From NCBI RefSeq assembly GCF_021284745.1, contig NZ_CP089925.1, forward strand, positions 806,001 through 870,000: a stretch of 64,000 nt of DNA, in the 5' to 3' direction. The DNA comes from Lysobacter sp. KIS68-7 (lineage in GTDB: Bacteria; Pseudomonadota; Gammaproteobacteria; Xanthomonadales; Xanthomonadaceae). Positions 37,504 to 46,233 of this stretch are shown piece by piece. The notes under the pieces were generated by a model. That model saw nothing but the letters and a program-made list of their open reading frames with translations, did not search any database and was not told the DNA's origin. The translations under genes were made by a program, and so were the position numbers. Numbering within the stretch: the stretch's first letter is position 1; every line of letters starts with the position of its first letter.

Positions 37504-40281
37504 TCAGTGGGCTTCATCCCAATTGGCGCCGCGTCCTGCATCGACCACGAGGGGCACGCGCAGTTCTGCGGCAGCGGACATGCGGTCCTTCGCGCCCGCG
37601 ATGAGGTCCTCGACGAACGCATCCTCCACTTCGAACACCAGTTCGTCGTGCACCTGCAGCAGCATCAGCGCGCGGCCATCGAGCGTGGACAGCCAGGCAT
37701 CGATCGCGATCATCGCGCGCTTGACGATGTCCGCCGCGGTGCCCTGCATCGGCGCGTTGATCGCCGCGCGTTCTGCACCCGCGCGCAGGCCGGCGTTGCG
37801 CGCGGAAATGTTCTCCAGGTGCAGGCGGCGCCCGAACACGGTTTCGACGTAGCCGCGCTCGCGCGCTTCCACGCGCGTGCGCTCCATGAAATCGCGCACG
37901 CCCGGGTACCGCGAGAAATACAGCGCGATGTAGTCCTGCGCTTCGCCGCGCCCGATGCCGAGCTGGCGCGCCAGGCCGAAGGCGCTCATGCCGTACATCA
38001 GGCCGAAGTTGATCGCCTTCGCCGCGCGGCGCTCGTTGCCGGAGACTTCCTCGAGCGTCTTGCCGAACACTTCCGCCGCGGTCGCGCGGTGGATGTCGTC
38101 GCCGGAGGTGAAGGCGCGCAGCAGGTTCGGGTCTTCCGACAGGTGCGCCATGATGCGCAGCTCGATCTGCGAGTAGTCGCAGGCCACGATGCTGCGGCCG
38201 GGCGGTGCGATGAACGCGCGGCGGATGCGGCGCCCGTCCTCGGTGCGGATCGGGATGTTCTGCAGGTTCGGATCCGACGAGGCCAAGCGCCCCGTGGCCG
38301 CACCGGCCTGGTGGTAACTGGTGTGCACGCGCCCGGTGTTGCGGTTCACCATCTCCGGCAACTTGTCGGTGTAGGTGCTGCGCAATTTCGCGAGGCCGCG
38401 GTACTCCAGGATGATGCGCGGCAACTCGTGCAGGTCGGCGATCGCTTCGAGCGCTTCTTCGTTCACGCTCGGCTGGCCAGACGGCGTCTTCACCTGCACG
38501 GGCAGCTTGAGTTCGTCGAACAGCAGTTGCCCCACCTGCTTCGGCGAGTCGAGGCTGAAGGTGCGGCCCGCGAGGTCGGTGGCGCGTTGCTGCGCGTCGA
38601 GCATGCGCTTGCCCATGTCCGCGGACTGGCGCTTGAGTTCCGCCACGTCCACGAGGATGCCGTTGGCTTCCACGCGCTCGAGCACCTGCACCAGCGGGAT
38701 TTCGATCTCGCGGTAGACGCGTTCCAGCGAGGGCTCCGAGGCGAGCTTCGGGCGCAAGGCCGCGTGCAGGCGGAGCACCACGTCGGCGTCTTCGGCGGCG
38801 TAGCGCGTGGCGTCGTCGAGCGCGACATGCGAGAAAGGAATCTGCTTCGCACCCTTGCCCGCGACGTCTTCGTAGGCAACGGTGTCGTAGCCGAGGTAGC
38901 GCTTGGCGAGCGAATCCAGGTCGTGCCGGCTCGCGCCCGCGTTCCACACGAAGCTTTCCAGCATCGTGTCGTCGTCGTAGCCGTGCACCACCACGCCGTG
39001 GCAGCGCAGCACGTGCAGGTCGTACTTGCCGTGCTGGCCAAGCTTGCGTTTGTTCGCGTCGGTGAAGAGCGGACGCAGCGCGTCGAGCACGACCTCGCGC
39101 GGGAGCTGCTGCGGCGCGCCCGGATAATCGTGGCCGAAGGGAATGTAGGCCGCATGGCCCGTTTCGACGGCAACGCTGACGCCGATCAGGTTTGCACTCA
39201 GCGGATCGAAGGAATCGGTTTCCGTGTCGAACGCAAAGCCCTCGGCCGCTTGCAGCTTCGCGATCCACGCATCGAGCTGCGCCTGCGTGAGCACGGTTTC
39301 GTACTCGCCCTTCGCCGCGAGCGCGGGATCCGGCGCTTCCGTCGGTGCCGCACCCGTGCGCGCCCAGCCGGCTTCGGTGCCGCGCATCGAGACCTTGCGT
39401 TCGGCGGCCTTCGGCGCAGGCGTGCCATCGAGTTCGCGCAGCGCTGCGTTGAAACCGTAGCGCGCGAAGAGGATGCGCAGCTTGTCGACGTCGCGCGGAC
39501 GCAGCGTCATCGCATGCGCCGCCTGGTCCAGCGGCACGTCCGTCTTGATCGTCACCAGCGTGCGGTTGAGCGGCAGTCGCGGCAGGGCCGCGCGCAGGTT
39601 CTCGCCGATCTTGCCGCCGATCTTCTCCACGTTCGCGATCACGCCATCGAGCGTGTCGTACTCGGCGAGCCATTTCGCGGCGGTTTTCGGCCCGCATTTC
39701 TCCACGCCGGGCACGTTGTCCACCGCATCGCCCATCAGCGCGAGCATGTCGACGATCTGACGCGCGTGCACGCCGAACTTCGCGAACACGGCCTCGTCGC
39801 TGTCCAGCACGCTGCCGCTCATCGTGTTCACGAGCTTGATGCTGCCGGCGTTGCCGGGCTCCCGCACGAGCTGCGCGAAATCCTTGTCGCCGGTGGAGAT
39901 GGTCACGTCGCTGCCTGCGTCCGCGGCTTCGAGTGCAAGCGTGCCGATCACGTCGTCGGCTTCCACGCCGCCGATGCGCAGCAAGGGAAAGCCGAGCGCC
40001 TGCACGATTTCGCACATGGGCTCGACCTGCGCGCGCAGGTCATCGGGCATCGCCGAGCGGTTGGCCTTGTACTCGGGGTACAGGTCGTCGCGGAAGGTCT
40101 TGCCCGGGGCGTCGACCACGAAGACCGCGCAGTCCGGCTGCTCGGCCAGCGTGGCGCGGAGCATGTTCACGACGCCGAACAGCGCGCCGGTGGGTTCGCC
40201 GGCGCTGTTGGTGAGCGGGGGAAGCGCGTGGAACGCGCGGTACAGGTACGAGGACCCGTCGATCAGGACCAGTCTTGGCAT
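37504..40281 (-). CDS. polA: DNA polymerase I
   Basis: 925 residues with all three domains. The 5'-3' exonuclease (about 1-290) starts MPRLVLIDGSSYLYRAFHALPPL; the 3'-5' exonuclease (about 330-510) keeps FAFDTETDSFDPL, so proofreading is likely intact; the polymerase domain has motif A ACDYSQIELRIMAHLSEDP, motif B RRAAKAINFGLMYGMS and motif C MLLQVHDELVFEV. TAGAAT on the minus strand ends 6 nt before the ATG with no Shine-Dalgarno. sX13 lies downstream. Confidence 0.98.
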   Translation of the reverse strand: MPRLVLIDGSSYLYRAFHALPPLTNSAGEPTGALFGVVNMLRATLAEQPDCAVFVVDAPGKTFRDDLYPEYKANRSAMPDDLRAQVEPMCEIVQALGFPLLRIGGVEADDVIGTLALEAADAGSDVTISTGDKDFAQLVREPGNAGSIKLVNTMSGSVLDSDEAVFAKFGVHARQIVDMLALMGDAVDNVPGVEKCGPKTAAKWLAEYDTLDGVIANVEKIGGKIGENLRAALPRLPLNRTLVTIKTDVPLDQAAHAMTLRPRDVDKLRILFARYGFNAALRELDGTPAPKAAERKVSMRGTEAGWARTGAAPTEAPDPALAAKGEYETVLTQAQLDAWIAKLQAAEGFAFDTETDSFDPLSANLIGVSVAVETGHAAYIPFGHDYPGAPQQLPREVVLDALRPLFTDANKRKLGQHGKYDLHVLRCHGVVVHGYDDDTMLESFVWNAGASRHDLDSLAKRYLGYDTVAYEDVAGKGAKQIPFSHVALDDATRYAAEDADVVLRLHAALRPKLASEPSLERVYREIEIPLVQVLERVEANGILVDVAELKRQSADMGKRMLDAQQRATDLAGRTFSLDSPKQVGQLLFDELKLPVQVKTPSGQPSVNEEALEAIADLHELPRIILEYRGLAKLRSTYTDKLPEMVNRNTGRVHTSYHQAGAATGRLASSDPNLQNIPIRTEDGRRIRRAFIAPPGRSIVACDYSQIELRIMAHLSEDPNLLRAFTSGDDIHRATAAEVFGKTLEEVSGNERRAAKAINFGLMYGMSAFGLARQLGIGRGEAQDYIALYFSRYPGVRDFMERTRVEARERGYVETVFGRRLHLENISARNAGLRAGAERAAINAPMQGTAADIVKRAMIAIDAWLSTLDGRALMLLQVHDELVFEVEDAFVEDLIAGAKDRMSAAAELRVPLVVDAGRGANWDEAH

Positions 40282-40287
40282 CCGGGG

Positions 40288-40293
40288 ATTCTA
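40288..40293 (-). promoter_or_regulatory. polA -10 hexamer, leaderless arrangement
   Basis: TAGAAT on the minus strand (40293 to 40288), six nt (CCCCGG), then the polA ATG at 40281. No ribosome-binding site. Confidence 0.55.
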
Positions 40294-40392
40294 CGCCCGC
40301 CCCGGCGCGCGTCCGACCGCCGGCCGACACCTTTCCGACACATCGGCCGGGCGTATATTTCTTTCCCGTTCGCCACAGCAGGAGGCTTGGCC

Positions 40393-40713
40393 ATGAAGAC
40401 GCACGCTGCCCGCATCGCACGCCGTATCGTCTGGCCCGCCATCGCGCTTGCCGCGTTGCTGCCGGCCGCCTGCGCCACGGTGGATCCGAACGCACCGCCC
40501 ACCCCGGCCAACGCGGCCGAATCCACCCGCACCGAAACCAACGGCGACGTCGTCACCGAGTACCGCGTGAACGGCGCGCTCGCGATGGTCCGCATCTCGC
40601 CCAAGCGCGGGCCGGTCTACTACCTGGTGGACAGCGACGGCGACGGACACCTGGACCGCACGCCGCAGGGCACGCGCGACACGCCGGTGTATTTCAAGTT
40701 GTACGAGTGGTGA
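40393..40713 (+). CDS. DUF2782 family lipoprotein-like protein
   Basis: 106 residues. Signal sequence with a possible lipobox (LLPAAC-AT), then EVVTEYRVNGALAMVRISPKRGPVYYLVDSDGDGHLD, the DUF2782 core, a small family found beside polA in xanthomonads and pseudomonads. Function unknown. AGGAGG at 40380-40385 and a TATATT -10 at 40354-40359 give a clear expression unit. Confidence 0.85.
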   Translation: MKTHAARIARRIVWPAIALAALLPAACATVDPNAPPTPANAAESTRTETNGDVVTEYRVNGALAMVRISPKRGPVYYLVDSDGDGHLDRTPQGTRDTPVYFKLYEW

Positions 40714-40738
40714 CTCTCCTCACCGCCCAGCGGAGGCC

Positions 40739-40936
40739 ATGATGACCAAGCTCGACAAGCCGATCCGTCGCGAACTCCAGATCGGCGAACAGCTCTACAC
40801 GCTGACCATCGCACCCGACGGGCTCAAGCTCGTCGAGAAAGGCCGCCGCAAGGGCATCGAGCTGGCATGGAACGCACTGGTGAGCGGCGATGCCGCACTG
40901 GCCAGCGCGCTACAGGCCTCCGTCGGCCACGACTGA
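40739..40936 (+). CDS. Small conserved-type hypothetical protein
   Basis: 65 residues (64 if the second ATG at 40742 is used, which fits GGAGG better). MTKLDKPIRRELQIGEQLYTLTIAPDGLKLVEKGRRKGIELAWNALVSGD reads like a folded beta-rich domain with strand-turn-strand periodicity. No family recognised. It follows the DUF2782 gene by 25 bp and ends just before the convergent uvrD stop. Confidence 0.7.
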   Translation: MMTKLDKPIRRELQIGEQLYTLTIAPDGLKLVEKGRRKGIELAWNALVSGDAALASALQASVGHD

Positions 40937-40955
40937 AGGCCCAGGCGGGCTGGGG

Positions 40956-43130
40956 TCAGGCGGGCTGCAAGTTCGCGTAAGCGAGCACCAGCCACTTCGA
41001 ACCGGCGTCGTCGAAATTCACCTGCACGCGGGCGTGCGCGCCCGTTCCTTCGTAATCGGTGACCACGCCGATGCCGAAGGTGGGGTGGCGCACGTTCGAA
41101 CCCAGCTTCACGGGCGGCGGATCGACCGCCGCCACCGCGAACTCGCGCCGGCCCTGCGGCGCGTAAGGCCGCGAGACCTGCACGCGCGGGCGCACTTCGT
41201 TGAGCAGGGGCGCGGGGATTTCGCGCAGGAAGCGGGAAGGAATGCCGTACATGTCCGAGCCGTGGATGCGGCGCGCCTCGGCGTAACTGAGCACGAGCTT
41301 CTGCCGCGCGCGCGTGATGCCCACGTAGGCCAGGCGCCGCTCTTCCTCCAATCGCCCGGGCTCTTCCGACGACTTCGTGTTCGGGAACAGGCCCTCCTCC
41401 AATCCCGCGAGGAAGACGAGCGGAAACTCCAGGCCCTTCGCGCTGTGCAGCGTCATCAGCTGCACGCCGTCCTCGCCCGCCTGCGCCTGGCCTTCGCCCG
41501 CTTCGAGGGCGGCGTAGCTCAGGAACGCGACGAGTTCGCTCAGCGCGGCCGATTCCTCGTCGTCGCCGTGCACGAAGCGCGAAGCGACCGACACGAGTTC
41601 GTCCAGGTTGTCCGTGCGCGAATCCAGCTGGCCCTTCGATTCGTTGGCGTAGTGCTCGCGCAACGCGCTGCGGGCGAGCACATGGTCGATCTTCTCCTGC
41701 AGCGGCAGTGCGGCGGTTTCGACTTGCAGCGCCTCGATCAGCATCTGGAAACCAGCGAGTGCGTTGCGCGAGCGCGCGGCGAGGACCGTGCCCTGGCTGG
41801 TGCGCTTCGCCGCTTCCCACAGATCGATCGCGTCTTCGCGCGCGCGACGGCGTACTTCGTCGAGCGTGCGCTCGCCGATGCCGCGTGCGGGCGTGTTGAC
41901 CGCGCGTTCGAAGGCCGCATCGTCCGCACGATTGGTGATCAGGCGCAGGTAGGCCAGCGTGTCCTTGATTTCGGCGCGCTCGAAGAAGCGCATGCCGCCA
42001 TACACGCGGTAGGGAATCTGTTCGGCCAGCAAGCCTTCTTCGAACGCACGCGACTGCGCGTTGCTGCGGTACAGGATCGCGCACTCGCCGTGGCTGCCGC
42101 CGTCGCGTACCCATTGGCGGATGCGTTCGACGACGAAGCGCGCTTCGTCGATTTCGTTGTAGGCCGCGTACAGGTCGATGGCCTCGCCCTCGCCCGCGTC
42201 GGTCCACAACTGCTTGCCGAGACGATCGGGGTTGTGCGCGATCACCGCGTTCGCGGCGTTGAGGATGTTGGAAGTGGAGCGGTAGTTCTGCTCCAGGCGC
42301 AGCGTCGAAGCGCCCGGATAGTCGCGCAGGAAGCGCTGCACGTTCTCGACCTTGGCGCCGCGCCAGCCATAAATGGCCTGGTCGTCGTCGCCCACCACGA
42401 ACACATGGCCCGTATCGCCCGCGAGCAGGCGCACGAAGCCGTACTGGATCGCGTTGGTGTCCTGGAACTCGTCGATCAGCAGTTCGCCGAAGCGATGGCG
42501 GTAGTGCGCGAGCAGGCCCGCGTTGTCGCGCAGCAGTTCGTGCGCACGCAGCAGCAGCTCGGCGAAATCGACCAGGCCCGCGCGCTCGCAGCGTTCCTGG
42601 TAGGCGGCGTAGGCGCGCCGCATCGTGTCCATGAACCAGTCGCTGCCGGGCTGGATGTGTTCGGCGCGGCGGCCTTCGTCCTTCTGCGCATTGATCCACC
42701 ACGCGATCTGGCGCGGCGGGAAGCGCGTGTCGTCGAGTTCCAGTTGCTGCACGACGCGCTTGACCAGGCGCAGCTGGTCGTCCGAATCGAGCACCTGGAA
42801 GCCTTCCGGCAACCGCGCATCCTGCCAGTGCATGCGCAGCAGGCGATGCGCGAGGCCGTGGAAGGTGCCGATCCACATGCCGCGCGTGCCGTGCCGCAGC
42901 AGGTGCTCCGCACGATGGCGCAGCTCGCCCGCGGCCTTGTTGGTGAAGGTCACCGCGAGGATGCCGTGCGGCGGCACGCCCATCACTTCGGTGAGCCACG
43001 CGATGCGGTGCATGAGCACGCGCGTCTTGCCGCTGCCGGCGCCGGCGAGGACGAGATAGTGCCCGGCGGGCGCAGTGACGGCCTCGCGCTGGGCCGGATT
43101 CAGCGCGTCGAGCAGGTGGGAGACATCCAT
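40956..43130 (-). CDS. uvrD: DNA helicase II (UvrD)
   Basis: 724 residues. SF1A helicase acting in nucleotide-excision and mismatch repair. Q-motif LNPAQREAVTAPAGHYLVLAGAGSGKTRVL with Walker A; FQDTNAIQYGF, VVGDDDQAIYGWRGA (motif III region), QNYRST and TLHSAKGLEFPLVFLAG are intact. The C-terminal Tudor-like domain (KLGSNVRHPTFGIGVVTDYEG) is present. The start is MDVSHLLDALNP at 43130, where TAGAAT lies exactly 7 nt upstream; an ATG nine bases earlier overlaps that hexamer. Confidence 0.96.
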   Translation of the reverse strand: MDVSHLLDALNPAQREAVTAPAGHYLVLAGAGSGKTRVLMHRIAWLTEVMGVPPHGILAVTFTNKAAGELRHRAEHLLRHGTRGMWIGTFHGLAHRLLRMHWQDARLPEGFQVLDSDDQLRLVKRVVQQLELDDTRFPPRQIAWWINAQKDEGRRAEHIQPGSDWFMDTMRRAYAAYQERCERAGLVDFAELLLRAHELLRDNAGLLAHYRHRFGELLIDEFQDTNAIQYGFVRLLAGDTGHVFVVGDDDQAIYGWRGAKVENVQRFLRDYPGASTLRLEQNYRSTSNILNAANAVIAHNPDRLGKQLWTDAGEGEAIDLYAAYNEIDEARFVVERIRQWVRDGGSHGECAILYRSNAQSRAFEEGLLAEQIPYRVYGGMRFFERAEIKDTLAYLRLITNRADDAAFERAVNTPARGIGERTLDEVRRRAREDAIDLWEAAKRTSQGTVLAARSRNALAGFQMLIEALQVETAALPLQEKIDHVLARSALREHYANESKGQLDSRTDNLDELVSVASRFVHGDDEESAALSELVAFLSYAALEAGEGQAQAGEDGVQLMTLHSAKGLEFPLVFLAGLEEGLFPNTKSSEEPGRLEEERRLAYVGITRARQKLVLSYAEARRIHGSDMYGIPSRFLREIPAPLLNEVRPRVQVSRPYAPQGRREFAVAAVDPPPVKLGSNVRHPTFGIGVVTDYEGTGAHARVQVNFDDAGSKWLVLAYANLQPA

Positions 43131-43137
43131 GCGCGCC

Positions 43138-43143
43138 ATTCTA
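43138..43143 (-). promoter_or_regulatory. uvrD -10 hexamer, leaderless arrangement
   Basis: TAGAAT on the minus strand, then GGCGCGC and the ATG at 43130. No LexA-type SOS box was noticed. Confidence 0.6.
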
Positions 43144-43169
43144 AAACGGCGCGCACGGTGGCGTTTGCC

Positions 43170-43820
43170 TCAATGCGCGTGGGCGTGCTCGCGCTTGCTG
43201 GCCGCGCCCGTCATCAGTTTGTCGGTCCAGGCGATGCCCAGCGCCGAAACGATGAACACGCTGTGGATGATGGTCTGCCACAGCACGCCGGTGGCCGTGA
43301 TGGTGGTGCAGGCCTTCAGGCTCGTGCCCGCCAGCGCGCGCACCGCTTCGATGCCCGCGGGCGAGGCGCACAGCGGCAGGCCATCGACCATGCCGACTTC
43401 GATGAAGCTCTTGAGGAGGTGGATCGAGGAGATGCCGATGATGGCCATCGCGAGCTTCACCTTCAGCACGCTCGCGTTGACGTGGCTCAGCCACTCCGGC
43501 TGGTCGGGATGGTTGTGCAGGCGCAGGCGCGAGACGAAGGTTTCGTAGCCGCCGACGATCACCATCACCAGCAGGTTCGAGATCATCACCACGTCGATCA
43601 GGCCGAGGACGATCAGCATGATTTCCTGTTCGCCCAGGTGCGGCGTGGCGGAAATCAGGTGCAGCAGTTCCTTCACGAACAGGTAGACGTACACGCCCTG
43701 CGCGACGATCAGCCCGAGGTAGAGCGGAAGCTGCAGCCAGCGCGAGGAAAAGATCAGCGCGGGCAGCGGATTGAGGCGTTGGGTGGCGGGGGTGGCGTCG
43801 GACGCGCGGAAATCGGACAT
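43170..43820 (-). CDS. YqhA/UPF0114 family membrane protein
   Basis: 216 residues with four hydrophobic segments. LPALIFSSRWLQLPLYLGLIVAQGVYVYLF and LIVLGLIDVVMISNLLVMVIVGGYETFVSRL are the UPF0114 signature; the C-terminus is a His-rich HAHAH tail. Physiological role unknown. It lies 39 bp downstream from the uvrD start on the same strand and 31 bp from the bphP stop. Confidence 0.88.
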   Translation of the reverse strand: MSDFRASDATPATQRLNPLPALIFSSRWLQLPLYLGLIVAQGVYVYLFVKELLHLISATPHLGEQEIMLIVLGLIDVVMISNLLVMVIVGGYETFVSRLRLHNHPDQPEWLSHVNASVLKVKLAMAIIGISSIHLLKSFIEVGMVDGLPLCASPAGIEAVRALAGTSLKACTTITATGVLWQTIIHSVFIVSALGIAWTDKLMTGAASKREHAHAH

Positions 43821-43851
43821 GAGCTCGGTCGGCGGGGGGAGGCCACCGACC

Positions 43852-45579
43852 TTACGACAGGGAATTCCCCAGCATCAACTGCCGCAGTTCCGCTTCGAGC
43901 GCCGCGATGCGCTCGCCGATACGCGCGGTTTCCGCGTCTTCGAGGTGGCCGAGCCCGTCGAGCAGGGCGCCGAGCTGGTCCAGGCGCGACTTCTGTTCCG
44001 AGAGCACGTGGCGACGACGGAACAGGCGCATGTCGCTGACATTCTCCGCATCGTCGGGCAGCGGTTGCCACGGGCGCTCCTGCAACAACCAACGCAGGCG
44101 CTCGGCGGCGGTGCGATCGGCGTCGGACCACGGCAGGCTCCGGCCGCGCACGGTTTCGCGCCAACTGGCGAAACTCTTGCGCGGTGCGATGCGCACGCCG
44201 TCGTCGGTGGCGACCATGGGTTTGTGCGGATCGCCCGCCCACACGACGTCTTCCACCTGTTCGCGGCGAAAGAACAACAGCCAGTCGTCGCGACGTCCGA
44301 AGCGGATCGCGAGCACGCCCGCGAGGCCTTCGTTCGCATCGGGCAGGAGCCAGGACGCGGCGTGGTCGGTGGCCGGCAAGCGATCGGCGCCTTGCCCGCG
44401 CGCCCATTCGAGGGCGTGCGGGAGGCCGTCCAGCGTCGGCGTGCGGCCGTGCGTGTGCCATTGACCGTCGCTGCGCAGCGCGATGCCATCGCACGGCACC
44501 GCGCTTTCCAGCAGGTCCAGCGCGCCGATGAGCGATGTCGAGAGGTCCTCACGCCCGGACAGCCGCAGCGCGAGCCTGTCGCGCACTTCGCGCGCGCGCG
44601 ATTCGTGCTGCATGGCGATGGCTTGTTCCGCGGCCGACACCCGCATGGACACGAACAGGCTGAACATGTCCGCCGCCGCACGCACGGAGGGCGGCACGAG
44701 GCGGGGTTCGCGGTGATGGCACGCGATCAGGCCCCACAAGCGCCCGCCGCTGACGATCGACACCGACATCGATGCGGCCACGCCCATGTTCCGCAGGTAT
44801 TCCAGGTGCACGGGCGAGACGCTGCGCAAGGCGTGCTGGCTCAGGTCGAGCGGCGCGCCCGCGACATCGCGGCCCGGCAGGATCGGGACCGCCTGGTATC
44901 GCGAATCCGGGATCACGCGGATGCGGTTGCGCACGTACAGCGCGCGCGCCTGCGCCGGAATGTCGGAGGCGGGGAAGCGCAGGCCGAGGAAGGGTTCCAT
45001 GTCGTCGGCACGCGCTTCGGCGATGACTTCACCTGCGTCGTCGTGGCGGAAGCGATACACCATCACGCGGTCGTAGCCGGTGAGCTGGCGGATTTCCTCC
45101 GCGCTGCGCTGGTGGAAGCCACGCATGTCGGCGGCCCCGCTCACGCGCGAGATCATGCGTTGCGCGACGACGGTGGGCGCCTGGCGAACGGCGTTGACCG
45201 TGCGCGGCTCGATCTCCAGGTGCACCAAGCCACTGGCGACATGCACGCTGATGTCGCACAGGTGCGCCAGCGCGCCGATGTTGCCGACCGCGGCGCGTTG
45301 CGGCGTCGCACCCGGTTCCAGCAAGGCGATGGCCTCGAGCAAGGGTTGCAACACATCGTCTGCAACGTGTTCCCCCAGGCGCTTGCCGATGACCTGGTCC
45401 GGCGGCATGTCGAGCAACCCGGCGATGTTGGCCGAGGCGTGCCGCACCACCCAGTCCGGAAGCGTGCAGCTGAGGAGATAGCCGTGCGGCTGGATCGCGC
45501 CACTGAGATGGATGGCCTCGCGCGCGCAGTCCATCTCGCCGGGCGTGCCAAGCGTGCGGTCGTCGTTCTGCAAGATCAT
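43852..45579 (-). CDS. bphP: Bacteriophytochrome photosensor without output domain
   Basis: 575 residues. Red/far-red photoreceptor binding biliverdin. PAS domain about 1-115 with the chromophore Cys18 (EMDCAREAIHLSGAIQPHG); GAF about 125-310 with FPASDIPAQARALY (203-208), PVHLEYLRNMGV (258) and HH (288-289); PHY about 325-505 with the tongue motif PRKSF (466-470). After PHY only ~60 residues remain, predicted to be a helix/coiled coil (LSEQKSRLDQLGALL, IGERIAALEAELRQLM). There is no histidine kinase, GGDEF/EAL or the PAS9 output seen in the Xanthomonas protein. The start overlaps the bphO stop (ATGA). Confidence 0.93.
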   Translation of the reverse strand: MILQNDDRTLGTPGEMDCAREAIHLSGAIQPHGYLLSCTLPDWVVRHASANIAGLLDMPPDQVIGKRLGEHVADDVLQPLLEAIALLEPGATPQRAAVGNIGALAHLCDISVHVASGLVHLEIEPRTVNAVRQAPTVVAQRMISRVSGAADMRGFHQRSAEEIRQLTGYDRVMVYRFRHDDAGEVIAEARADDMEPFLGLRFPASDIPAQARALYVRNRIRVIPDSRYQAVPILPGRDVAGAPLDLSQHALRSVSPVHLEYLRNMGVAASMSVSIVSGGRLWGLIACHHREPRLVPPSVRAAADMFSLFVSMRVSAAEQAIAMQHESRAREVRDRLALRLSGREDLSTSLIGALDLLESAVPCDGIALRSDGQWHTHGRTPTLDGLPHALEWARGQGADRLPATDHAASWLLPDANEGLAGVLAIRFGRRDDWLLFFRREQVEDVVWAGDPHKPMVATDDGVRIAPRKSFASWRETVRGRSLPWSDADRTAAERLRWLLQERPWQPLPDDAENVSDMRLFRRRHVLSEQKSRLDQLGALLDGLGHLEDAETARIGERIAALEAELRQLMLGNSLS

Positions 45580-46169
45580 CCTCCGGCGCCGGCGTGCGCC
45601 AGGTCGGCACGATGGAATTCGTGTTCGGCGCAGGCGAAGGCGCGTGCGGCAGCTTCGAGCATCGTGCGCTCGCCGGCAGTGTCGAAGTCGGCGTCTTCCA
45701 GGCACTGCACGAAGGCGCGCCAGCGCTTGCCCGCGCCGAGGCCGCCGTGACGATGCAGGAAGGTGGCACCGGTGCCCGCTTGGTGGCCGAGGGCACGCGC
45801 GTCGCCGACCAGTTGCGTCGCGCCGAGGGCGGAGCCTTCGATCACGTACAGCAGCCCCGCGGCATCCGCGTCGTTGGCGACGGTGAGCGCAGGACCTGCG
45901 GTGAGCGGCGCGAGCGAGAGTGCGCCGAGGTCTTCATCGAGCCAGGGCGTGCGCGCGGTATCGCGCCACGCATGCCAGCCCGGGCCGAGCGTCGCCGTGG
46001 CGAGCGCGCGTTCGGCGTTGGCGACGAACGCGTGCATGCCCAGCAGGTACACGCGGTATTGGCGCGCTTCGCGCAAACCCTGCGCGAAGCGTGCATCGAG
46101 GCGAACGTGCGCGGTGCCGGTGGCGCCGCGCAGTCGATCGCGATATCCGTTGTCTGCGGCTGCGGTCAT
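45576..46169 (-). CDS. bphO: Biliverdin-producing heme oxygenase
   Basis: 197 residues. BphO cleaves heme to biliverdin, the phytochrome chromophore, giving CO and iron. The proximal histidine is in ATGTAHVRLDARF; the distal helix glycines are in LLYVIEGSALGATQLV. It overlaps bphP by 4 bp, the standard bphO-bphP operon. ATG at 46169 is chosen: TAGGGT (46183 to 46178 on minus) ends 8 nt upstream, and the alternative upstream start is a GTG in arginine-rich sequence. Confidence 0.9.
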   Translation of the reverse strand: MTAAADNGYRDRLRGATGTAHVRLDARFAQGLREARQYRVYLLGMHAFVANAERALATATLGPGWHAWRDTARTPWLDEDLGALSLAPLTAGPALTVANDADAAGLLYVIEGSALGATQLVGDARALGHQAGTGATFLHRHGGLGAGKRWRAFVQCLEDADFDTAGERTMLEAAARAFACAEHEFHRADLAHAGAGG

Positions 46170-46177
46170 GGGCGCAC

Positions 46178-46183
46178 ACCCTA
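46178..46183 (-). promoter_or_regulatory. bphO -10-like hexamer
   Basis: TAGGGT on the minus strand, 8 nt before the bphO ATG, with no Shine-Dalgarno. A weaker example of the leaderless pattern. Confidence 0.35.
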
Positions 46184-46233
46184 CACGAGTGCGCACACGC
46201 CGATTTCACCCAACAGGACGGTAGCTGAACCTC

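Noticed and set aside
37507-40713. A 1068-codon open frame on plus running opposite polA
   Set aside because: It is the antisense shadow of polA in GC-rich DNA; its composition is His/Arg/Val-rich without domain motifs. Only its last 106 codons are a real gene.
40942-40967. 11-bp direct repeat CAGGCGGGCTG across the uvrD stop
   Set aside because: Short, GC-rich and partly coding; no dyad or T-run, so no function is supported.
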